Assembly: GCA_002299585.1 (NCBI GenBank)
Contig: DBOE01000055.1
Coordinates: forward strand, 1-18,868
DNA from: Hydrogenovibrio sp. UBA654
GTDB lineage: Bacteria; Pseudomonadota; Gammaproteobacteria; Thiomicrospirales; Thiomicrospiraceae
Reading direction: 5' to 3'
Length of the DNA stretch: 18,868 nucleotides
This document shows positions 1 through 6,848 of this stretch, piece by piece (the stretch's first letter is position 1; each line of letters starts with the position of its first letter). The notes under the pieces were generated by a model. It worked only from the letters and a program-made list of their open reading frames with translations, ran no database searches and had not been told where the DNA came from. Both the position numbers and the translations under genes were made by a program.

Positions 1-2937
1 ATAGGTTCTTTACTGCGTGGTGGTAACTATATTTGTATTGATACTAATGCCAATGCAAAATGTGAGCCAGATGAAGCTTCCGTTGATTCTGTGCCCTGGG
101 ATGCTACTGTTACTCCTATTGCGATTCCTACGGCTGTGCAAAGTACAGATTATCCATCAGCTTATAATGACATGAATGGTTATACCTTAACTGCTCCTGC
201 AGGTTCAAGTACCTTAACTACGGACACTACTTTAATGGCTAATGAATTAGTCTTTAACCAAGTTATTGACAATAAATTGTCAGCAGATGTAACCGCATAT
301 TTAACCCCTAAAATTGGAACTCTTACTACAGCTAATCAAACGGATATTGCTGAGGCAATTAAAAAAGCAGTATTTCGTTTTGATCATGTATTTCCAAATA
401 ATAGAAATGCGATTATTGCTGCAGTAGTTAATAAAGTTGTTGTAGGCGGAACAGCAGGCTTAGTAAATGCTGCTGATATTTTTGTTACCGATGTTGATAT
501 TATGAATGCAAATGCTCCTACTTTAAATACTTTGGTTTTAACCACTTTGGTATCTGATGCAGTTGATGATGAAATAACAGCTCAAGATGCTGCGGGTTGG
601 GTTGATGCAAAAGATTCATCTATTCGTTCTGTTTCGACAAGAAATGGCAAGATGGTCGGCGGTAGCCATTATCATAATGGTTTGATAATTATGGATACAA
701 GTGCAGGTTCAACAGCTACTCTAAGCTCAGTTTCTACTATAACTGATGCTGGTCATGGAGTTGATTCTTCTACTGGAATTTCAGAAAACTATTTAAGGGA
801 TGCGGTTTTTAATGCTGATGCAAGCTTTGTTTATGTGAATATAACTAAACGAGACAATGATACGGCTGACTTAGACTCTTATGGTTTTTATAAAGCAAAA
901 GTTAATACTGATAATACTGTTGCAACAATCACTACAGTGGTGGGTGCAGGTCAACACATAAAGATTGATGAAACAGGTGGTGGGGCAAGGTTAACAGAAG
1001 AAGTAAGCCGGTTTGCAGTTGCTCCTGATGACAGTAAAGTAGCTTTATATGACACAGATGGTAATCTAACAATATATGATGGAAGTTTGAGTCCTGTTCC
1101 TTTGGTCACAGCAGCTATTGCCGATGTTAAATCTTTAATTATCGGTAATGGTAAGTTATTTGTTACTAAAACAGATCAGGCTATACATGTACTTTCGTTA
1201 GATACATTAGAAGAGATTAAAACAGTTGCTTTAGATTTTGTACCACAAGGAATTGCTATTGATGAAGGTAATCATCAAGCGGTAGCCTTTAATAAAGGGC
1301 ATGATAATAGTGTAATGAGTATTGCGGTATTGAAAAAAGGAGCTGTGGTAAATTCAGGAACTATTGATTTTACTTCTGATGGCGGTGCAGTTTCTCCTGA
1401 TTTTACCAAGATTGCTATATATGGGCATGAAGAATCTAGCATGAAGATTCTTAATTTAACGGTACCTGGTTTTTCTGTTCAAGCAGTTTTTCCTGGTATA
1501 TCCAGCAGAGATGCAAGCTGGGTTGATGATGATAATATAGCAGTGATTGATGGTCGTAATAGTTTAGCGGTTATTCATGTTGAAACTACAGATGAAAATG
1601 TTGATTTAACCTCTAAAATAGATTCTGCTCTAGCTGGTCAAAATAAAGATAGCATAAATGGCGGTGGTTTCTTTAATGCAATAATTTCAGACATTAAGCT
1701 TGCTACTAACTATGAGAATGTAGATTTTGCTTGGTCTAGTACCGTGCCTATAACTAATCTTGCTTTAGAGTCTGGCAAAGGTGTTGTTACAAGACCTGAT
1801 AATGCAGGAACTGATGTTACAGGACGCTTAACTGCGACAGTTAGTGCTTCTTTCCGTGGTGATGTAGCTACAGGAACCAATGGGAATACTAAAGAGTTTG
1901 ATCTTACAGTTCGTAAAGCTCCAGAAATCATGACCGCGCCTATTTCAGTTAAAACAGATAATAATAGTTCGCAATATATGGCAGTCAATGATTCTGGTAC
2001 TATTGCAGTTGCACCTATGCGGTTTGAAAATGCCAGTGGTGAATCGCAATATGGTTTTAATGCCTTCTTAATCGCTAGCGATGGTACACCTACTATTACT
2101 ACTGGTACAGCGGCACTGCCAATGACATATACCGCAACCGAAAGTTTGGTAGGGGTAGGGATAGCAGGTAACTTTGTTATAGGGGTTAGTGAAGGTCCTT
2201 CACCTAGAATCTTTACTGCGGCTATAGATGGGTCTGGTGTTATGGCAACAACAGTAACTAATGAGCAGGTTCTTACAGGCCGTCCTACTAATAGAGGTGT
2301 TGGTTTCAGTGCCGATAAATCGAAAGTTGCAGTTCTGATTAAAGATGAGAATACTGGTTTCTACTCGGCATATATCTATTCGGTAGATGCGGACACTGGT
2401 GTTATTACTGCTAATGTAACAATAACTATGGAATCAGGAGCAGAATATAAAATTTATGGCCCACCAGTTATTAGTAATGATGGACTTACTGTCTATCAGC
2501 GTACAGAAGATAGTGTTATTAGATCTAATGCAGCTGGACATACATCCGTTCTTGTACATGAAGTGGCTAGAGTCTGGTCAAATAATAACTTTATTTTTGT
2601 AAATACTTATGAAGGTAATGTACATACATTTGATATGGCTTTAAGTCCATCTAGCGAGCAACAGTTTAGTACTGGTACTGGTGGTAGAATGTATGGTGGT
2701 GGTACAACAGCTACCCATCTGTATCTTCCTGTGCAAAGAGCAGATGCTGCTTTAAATGGTGTTTATAAGTTAGCTATAGATCCTGTTAGTGGAGCCTTGA
2801 CTGAAGAAGCCTTCTCACATGAAGAAGCAGGTGGAGATAGACTGGCTGTTTCTAGTGATGGTTCTGCGGTGGTATTCTCTTATAGAATAAGAAGAGGAAC
2901 TGATAAAGGGCGTTATATGGCAGTTATAAAACCTTAA
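1..2937 (+). CDS. Large secreted/surface beta-propeller protein with Ig-like insert (5' partial)
   Basis: The frame is open from base 1, so the true start lies outside the window; the GTG at 91 is only an internal codon. At least 978 residues are visible. Seen in order: a Cys/Asp motif (CIDTNANAKCEPDE, bases 34-75) of the EF-hand-like kind common in large gammaproteobacterial lipoproteins; a helical stretch (about 230-600); a first beta-propeller-like repeat region (about 600-1600); an Ig-like segment with a W-SS...G-V-RP pattern (about 1603-1920) resembling the atrophied bacterial Ig domains; and a second propeller-like region (about 1921-2934). No enzyme motif is apparent. The first half is clearly paralogous to the 627-aa lipoprotein encoded at 4954-6837: both have the Cys/Asp motif, an HNGL-I-DTS stretch and an H-x-VD-[ST]-STG-x-SE stretch. 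It is probably exported and perhaps lipid-anchored, but the N-terminus is missing. A terminator follows, so it likely ends its own transcription unit. The function is unknown; binding or adhesion would be a guess. Confidence 0.85.
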   Translation: MGSLLRGGNYICIDTNANAKCEPDEASVDSVPWDATVTPIAIPTAVQSTDYPSAYNDMNGYTLTAPAGSSTLTTDTTLMANELVFNQVIDNKLSADVTAYLTPKIGTLTTANQTDIAEAIKKAVFRFDHVFPNNRNAIIAAVVNKVVVGGTAGLVNAADIFVTDVDIMNANAPTLNTLVLTTLVSDAVDDEITAQDAAGWVDAKDSSIRSVSTRNGKMVGGSHYHNGLIIMDTSAGSTATLSSVSTITDAGHGVDSSTGISENYLRDAVFNADASFVYVNITKRDNDTADLDSYGFYKAKVNTDNTVATITTVVGAGQHIKIDETGGGARLTEEVSRFAVAPDDSKVALYDTDGNLTIYDGSLSPVPLVTAAIADVKSLIIGNGKLFVTKTDQAIHVLSLDTLEEIKTVALDFVPQGIAIDEGNHQAVAFNKGHDNSVMSIAVLKKGAVVNSGTIDFTSDGGAVSPDFTKIAIYGHEESSMKILNLTVPGFSVQAVFPGISSRDASWVDDDNIAVIDGRNSLAVIHVETTDENVDLTSKIDSALAGQNKDSINGGGFFNAIISDIKLATNYENVDFAWSSTVPITNLALESGKGVVTRPDNAGTDVTGRLTATVSASFRGDVATGTNGNTKEFDLTVRKAPEIMTAPISVKTDNNSSQYMAVNDSGTIAVAPMRFENASGESQYGFNAFLIASDGTPTITTGTAALPMTYTATESLVGVGIAGNFVIGVSEGPSPRIFTAAIDGSGVMATTVTNEQVLTGRPTNRGVGFSADKSKVAVLIKDENTGFYSAYIYSVDADTGVITANVTITMESGAEYKIYGPPVISNDGLTVYQRTEDSVIRSNAAGHTSVLVHEVARVWSNNNFIFVNTYEGNVHTFDMALSPSSEQQFSTGTGGRMYGGGTTATHLYLPVQRADAALNGVYKLAIDPVSGALTEEAFSHEEAGGDRLAVSSDGSAVVFSYRIRRGTDKGRYMAVIKP

Positions 2938-2960
2938 TATAATAGTTTTTTAAACAAATA

Positions 2961-2983
2961 GGCGAGGTTTATCCTCGCTTTTT
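2961..2983 (+). terminator. Rho-independent terminator after the large propeller gene
   Basis: A perfect 6-bp stem, GCGAGG (2962-2967) with CCTCGC (2973-2978), encloses a 5-base loop TTTAT and is followed at once by TTTTT (2979-2983). It sits 24 bases past the stop of the large propeller gene and before the thioredoxin gene, so it separates two transcription units. I see no convincing -35/-10 pair between it and 3022. Some read-through into the cassette is possible. Confidence 0.8.
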
Positions 2984-3009
2984 AGTTTTAATTACCATTA
3001 AATATTTTG

Positions 3010-3015
3010 AAAGGA
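3010..3015 (+). promoter_or_regulatory. Ribosome binding site that fixes the thioredoxin start
   Basis: AAAGGA lies 6 bases before the ATG at 3022. It therefore favours ATG 3022 over the in-frame TTG at 3007, which would place this site inside the coding sequence. Confidence 0.7.
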
Positions 3016-3021
3016 AATTAT

Positions 3022-3504
3022 ATGAATAAAGTTATCTACACTATTTATGCATTATTACTTGGTTTGATGCTTAGTTTTATATTTAGTATGAATGCTTATG
3101 CTTATAAGGTAGGCGATAAAATTGATGCAGATGTTGCAAAATTGTTAAAGATTGAGGATTATCAAGGCATTTCAGTAGTTGATTTTTTTGCTTCTTGGTG
3201 TGTGTCTTGTATTATTGAACTGCCTTTAATTAATAAACTTAGTAAACAACTTGATGATAAACAGGCAAGAATTATTGGCATAGGTATGGATGAAGACCTT
3301 GCTGAGGGTTTGGCATTCCAAAAAGAATTAGGGCTAGAGTTTTTTGTTTATAACGATTATAAACAAGAGGTTGTTGCTAAATTTGATCCAATTGGGGTAC
3401 CCGCAATTTATTACATTAAAGATGGGGTGGTTAAAAAGGTTATTTATGGAGCAGTTGAACATATTGACCAGGTAATAAAAGCTGATATAGATAAACTAGA
3501 ATAG
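3022..3504 (+). CDS. Periplasmic TlpA-like thioredoxin-fold protein
   Basis: A 160-aa protein with a Sec signal peptide: a basic start, a hydrophobic core, and cleavage likely after A-Y-A at residue 27. The remainder is a thioredoxin fold with V-V-D-F-F-A-S-W before the active site C60-V-S-C63, and a cis-proline loop G-V-P-A (P127). Proteins of this family carry out thiol-disulfide exchange in the periplasm. The second residue between the cysteines is Ser instead of the usual Pro, which should change the redox potential. The start at ATG 3022 is chosen from the AAAGGA site before it. It is the first gene of a five-gene cassette and its stop overlaps the ribosome binding site of the DUF4266 gene. 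Its likely job, inferred from context, is to keep cysteines of the neighbouring envelope proteins reduced or correctly paired. The two cysteines of the DUF4266 tail are an attractive substrate. Confidence 0.85.
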   Translation: MNKVIYTIYALLLGLMLSFIFSMNAYAYKVGDKIDADVAKLLKIEDYQGISVVDFFASWCVSCIIELPLINKLSKQLDDKQARIIGIGMDEDLAEGLAFQKELGLEFFVYNDYKQEVVAKFDPIGVPAIYYIKDGVVKKVIYGAVEHIDQVIKADIDKLE

Positions 3505-3513
3505 GAAATTATC

Positions 3514-3726
3514 ATGAAAATAGTATTGTTGATTATGTTAATAGCTGTGTTTGCTGGCTGCTCCTCCAATGTGAAACCTTGGCAAAAAGGTATTTTGGCG
3601 GAAGAAAATATGCAATTAGGTGGTGGAGATGCTCAGCTAACCAAAGTAAATGAACATACCTTTACTTCGAAAGAAGCTAGCTCTGGCGGTGGTGGTATTG
3701 GTGGTGGAGGTTGCGGATGCAATTAA
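3514..3726 (+). CDS. Small DUF4266-type lipoprotein with Gly/Cys tail
   Basis: A 70-aa lipoprotein. A signal peptide ends in the lipobox F-A-G-C16, giving a mature protein of 55 residues with Ser at +2, an outer-membrane-type sorting residue. The mature part has K-P-W near its start, a T-S-K-E-A-S-S stretch, and a striking C-terminus of glycines ending G-G-G-G-C-G-C-N (residues 63-70). This tail, the size and the position next to a DUF3570 gene match the DUF4266 family as I recall it. The function is unknown. The C-x-C could bind a metal or be a substrate of the thioredoxin just upstream; this is inference. AGGAA (3503-3507) is the ribosome binding site and overlaps the thioredoxin stop. The last codons overlap the DUF3570 start by 10 bases. 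Confidence 0.85.
   Translation: MKIVLLIMLIAVFAGCSSNVKPWQKGILAEENMQLGGGDAQLTKVNEHTFTSKEASSGGGGIGGGGCGCN
3706..3710 (+). promoter_or_regulatory. Shine-Dalgarno site inside the DUF4266 gene, for the DUF3570 gene
   Basis: GGAGG lies 6 bases before the ATG at 3717. It is formed by codons for the glycine tail of the DUF4266 protein, so the same bases encode the tail and start the next gene. It decides for ATG 3717 over the in-frame TTG at 3711, which is too close. Confidence 0.75.
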
Positions 3727-4964
3727 CAAAAAAAATAGTTTTACCTCTAAGTGTAATAGCTACGACTTCAACACCAACCATACTTAATGCTGCGGCTACT
3801 GATTCTATTAGCCTTACCCATATGGCATATCGAGAAAGTGATGATAGAATTGATATAGATTTTACTCTCTTAGATTTTAAAAAAGATTTCGGTACTGATT
3901 ATTCTTTAGGGGTTTCTTTATCGCATGACACTATTACTGGTGGTACCCCAGTGTGGGATTCTATTTCTGGTGGTTCAGGAGGAGAAACTTCTGATGCATC
4001 AACTGGTCAAAGCCCTTGTATAGACCAAAGTAATAATTATATATGTAAGGATACTCGAACAGAAAATATTGTGGGAGATGGGCAAATAGTTAATGCTGAC
4101 GATCATGCGTTTAGAAATATTGAAATAACCGATACTCGAAAAGCTCTTTCCACTAATTTAACCATTAGAACAAAATCACGCGATGAAATAAGTTTAGGGG
4201 TTGCCTATTCTGAAGAAGAGGATTTTGCCAGTAAAGAAGCTTCTGTAGGTTATTTATATAATCTTGATGCTTCTCGAAACAGGTCTATTGCGGTAGGGGT
4301 TTCAATGCAAGGAAATGAAGCCAAATTTTATCGGACAAACGACTGGAAAGATTTTCATATTGTGAACTTCCAGATAGGTTATACACAAACATTTACTAGG
4401 AAGTTAGTAGGGCAAATAAACTTTTTTGGTATTAAGCAAGAAGGAGTTCTGACCAATCCTTATAAAACTATTATTCGTAGGTTTGATGTTTCCTTAAATA
4501 GCACTCCTTATTATAAGTATTATATATCAACCGAAAAAAGGCCAGATGAAAAGACCGCTGCAGGTATAACCCTAAACTTTACCTCAAAAATTTTTTCAAA
4601 TGTTGCTTTGCAAGGGCATTATCGTTTTTATAATGATAGTTGGGCAATAATGTCTAACACCTTTACCACTAATGCTTATATTGATTTGTGGTCTGGCTGG
4701 ACGCTTGCTCCTTTAATTAGATACTATGAGCAAACAGCGGCTTCTTTTCATAAATCTAATATAGCACAAGATTTTAGTTTTAATGAAACTGACTATGGTT
4801 CAGCAGATCAACGGTTAAGCGCTTTTGATTCAGTAACTTACAACTTGGGTTTAAAAAAACAAATCCAAAAAAAATTATCTGTTAAGGGTTTTGTTGCTTC
4901 TCAACATCAATCTTATGGATTATCTTTTATTTGGGTACATTTGGGGGTTACTTATGCCTTATAG
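3717..4964 (+). CDS. DUF3570-type outer-membrane beta-barrel protein
   Basis: A 415-aa protein with a signal peptide (cleavage near the A-A-A at about residues 26-28) and a body of alternating polar and aromatic residues typical of transmembrane beta-strands, ending in a strand (V-T-Y-A-L). Length, pattern and position after a DUF4266 gene fit the DUF3570 family, whose molecular role is not known to me. Near the N-terminus it has D71-T-I-T-G-G-T77 and D93-A-S-T-G-Q-S99, which resemble ApbE flavinylation sites (see findings), and a Cys pair C101/C109 that could form a disulfide. It begins inside the DUF4266 gene and overlaps the next gene by 11 bases, suggesting translational coupling and fixed ratios. 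An outer-membrane location is inferred from the barrel-like sequence. Confidence 0.8.
   Translation: MQLTKKIVLPLSVIATTSTPTILNAAATDSISLTHMAYRESDDRIDIDFTLLDFKKDFGTDYSLGVSLSHDTITGGTPVWDSISGGSGGETSDASTGQSPCIDQSNNYICKDTRTENIVGDGQIVNADDHAFRNIEITDTRKALSTNLTIRTKSRDEISLGVAYSEEEDFASKEASVGYLYNLDASRNRSIAVGVSMQGNEAKFYRTNDWKDFHIVNFQIGYTQTFTRKLVGQINFFGIKQEGVLTNPYKTIIRRFDVSLNSTPYYKYYISTEKRPDEKTAAGITLNFTSKIFSNVALQGHYRFYNDSWAIMSNTFTTNAYIDLWSGWTLAPLIRYYEQTAASFHKSNIAQDFSFNETDYGSADQRLSAFDSVTYNLGLKKQIQKKLSVKGFVASQHQSYGLSFIWVHLGVTYAL
4943..4947 (+). promoter_or_regulatory. Shine-Dalgarno-like site inside the DUF3570 gene, for the propeller lipoprotein
   Basis: GGGGG, in a G-rich patch of the last DUF3570 codons, lies 6 bases before ATG 4954. 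It supports ATG 4954 as the start; the in-frame ATG at 4891 would add 21 residues before an otherwise normal lipoprotein signal peptide. Confidence 0.55.
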
Positions 4965-6837
4965 AACAAAAAATATTTTTACATCTAGCTTGGCATTAAA
5001 TCTTACACCAATTTGTGCAGCCTTAGCCTTAGCAGGGTGTGACCTTGCTAATGATGATTATGCCGCAAGCCGTAACATTTTTCCCTCAAATCAGGTATTT
5101 GATCCTGCTAATTATGTTGAGAAAGACGGTGTAACAGGTAAAGTTTTGGCTGGAAATTATGTGGTCGGTGCTACAGTTTGTTTTGATGCTAATAAAGATG
5201 GTATTTGTAATAGTAATGAGCCCAGTGAGAGAAGTTATAACGGCGGAAAATATTCATTTGCAAAATCAGTTTCTGACCAATTTCCTGATGACTTTTTGAT
5301 TGCTCAAGTCAAAGGAGCAACAACAAATGATGAAAGTTATTTATTAACAGCTAATCGTGCAACTACTGGTAATACCCATATTAGTCCTTTTACAACTCTA
5401 GTGGTAAATGAACAATTATATAATCCTTATTTAGGTGGAGATTATCAAGAATCTATTAATTATTTAATAGATCCACTAAATGGTGTGCCTGTGGTAGAGG
5501 CTGAGTTAAAGGGTGAGGACTATTCTGCAGATAGCACTCAGCAGTTAAAGGCAAGCCAACTTACTACTTCTTATGCAGCAGCCTATGCTTTGCAACAAAA
5601 TGTCCCATTGGATACTATTGCTAATGTAGTTGATGAGGTAGTAAAAGCCAGTAATGTGTCTGTTACAGTAACTAGTATTGTTGCCCAAGAGCGTGTTGCA
5701 CGCGGGTTGTCTATAACAGATTTAAGTTTAGGTTTATCTTGGACAACCTCTCATAATGATGAATTGATTATTGGTGCTACAGTAGATAGTACAGGAGATA
5801 AAGTTATTGCTTATTCTAAATGGCATAATGGACTAAATATTTTAGATACTAGTAATCAAACCGCTTCTCCTACACAAACAAGTGCAAGCAACTTTTTAAA
5901 TGTTATTGGTGATAGACATCATGTAGATACTTCCACAGGAGCATCGGAGCAGGAGTTAAGTAAAGTTGTTAGTAGCAGTGATGGCTCTAGCATCTATTCA
6001 ATGGTTCAAAAAGCCTATGAAAATACAACGGGGGATATAGGGGTGGGTATTTATAGCTCATCTATATCAACTACTGTACCAACGACAATTTTTGCAAGTG
6101 TTGTTACTGGTACTAATTATTATCCATATCCAGCAATAACTGATATTAGTCTGAGTGAAGATAATACTCAGTTGATTGCTGCAGGTAATAATAATAGGGT
6201 TTTGTTATTTGACTCTACCAATTTAACCTCCCCTACATTATCAATAACTACTAGCGACAAAATTAGATCAGTAGCTATTACGCTAGATAAGCAATTTATC
6301 TTGGCAGGAGCTTATAAAAAATTTGGTCATTATCTGTCGATTTATGATGCTACGACAGGTGTTGAGATCACCCACCATCTGTTGAATAATACTTCTGCTG
6401 ATTACCCAAAAAACATTTTGGTGTTAAATGATAATGAAATATTTGTTTTATTGAACGGTAGCAATACAATTTATCATTATAATATAGCAGACAAACAAAA
6501 CATTAGTTTAGTAAATACATTTACAGCCAGTAATCAGGTTAATAAAATAACTCTTTCAGCAGACAAGCAATACTTGATTGCTGTACAAAGCCTTAAAAAA
6601 GTATCAATATTTGATATTAACCATACTGACAAAATAGCCTCTGTTAGCTTATTAGGCGATGCGGTTGAAGCATTTGAAATTGCCGCAGGTAAACTGGCGA
6701 TAGTTTCTAGTAAATCAACTGGAGCGACTAGTGCTAATGATGCAAAAATTGGTTATTATGAAGTAATAGATCTAGGTGGAGTAGCTATAACAAATGCTGA
6801 AAAACTAGCTTGGAAGCTAGACCATAGAACTCCATAA
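4954..6837 (+). CDS. Beta-propeller lipoprotein, paralogue of the upstream large propeller protein
   Basis: A 627-aa lipoprotein. The signal peptide ends at the lipobox L-A-G-C29 with Asp at +2, an inner-membrane retention residue in enteric bacteria and also found in T2SS-exported pullulanase. It then shows a Cys/Asp motif (CFDANKDGICNSNE) of EF-hand-like type, an H-I-S-P-F-T-T-L-V-V-N-E stretch common to such lipoproteins, a helical region, and a propeller-like domain from about residue 255 to the end with repeated D-A-T-T-G and S-x-D-x-x-x-I blade signatures. It lacks the Ig-like insert and second propeller of its longer paralogue. D325-T-S-T-G-A-S331 matches the D-x-x-[ST]-G-A-[ST] pattern flavinylated by ApbE, and ApbE is the next gene. 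A second T-G-A-T (589-592) lacks the Asp. The substrate or partner is unknown. The start overlaps the DUF3570 gene by 11 bases. Confidence 0.8.
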   Translation: MPYRTKNIFTSSLALNLTPICAALALAGCDLANDDYAASRNIFPSNQVFDPANYVEKDGVTGKVLAGNYVVGATVCFDANKDGICNSNEPSERSYNGGKYSFAKSVSDQFPDDFLIAQVKGATTNDESYLLTANRATTGNTHISPFTTLVVNEQLYNPYLGGDYQESINYLIDPLNGVPVVEAELKGEDYSADSTQQLKASQLTTSYAAAYALQQNVPLDTIANVVDEVVKASNVSVTVTSIVAQERVARGLSITDLSLGLSWTTSHNDELIIGATVDSTGDKVIAYSKWHNGLNILDTSNQTASPTQTSASNFLNVIGDRHHVDTSTGASEQELSKVVSSSDGSSIYSMVQKAYENTTGDIGVGIYSSSISTTVPTTIFASVVTGTNYYPYPAITDISLSEDNTQLIAAGNNNRVLLFDSTNLTSPTLSITTSDKIRSVAITLDKQFILAGAYKKFGHYLSIYDATTGVEITHHLLNNTSADYPKNILVLNDNEIFVLLNGSNTIYHYNIADKQNISLVNTFTASNQVNKITLSADKQYLIAVQSLKKVSIFDINHTDKIASVSLLGDAVEAFEIAAGKLAIVSSKSTGATSANDAKIGYYEVIDLGGVAITNAEKLAWKLDHRTP

Positions 6838-6848
6838 ACCGTGATAGA

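Noticed and set aside
2984..3009. A promoter for the thioredoxin cassette directly after the terminator
   Set aside because: AT-rich, but no -35/-10 pair with acceptable spacing; cannot be supported.
6703..6735. S-T-G-A-T-S in the propeller lipoprotein (residues 588-593) as a second ApbE site
   Set aside because: No Asp three residues before the Thr and no counterpart in the paralogue; kept only as a remark in the gene entry.
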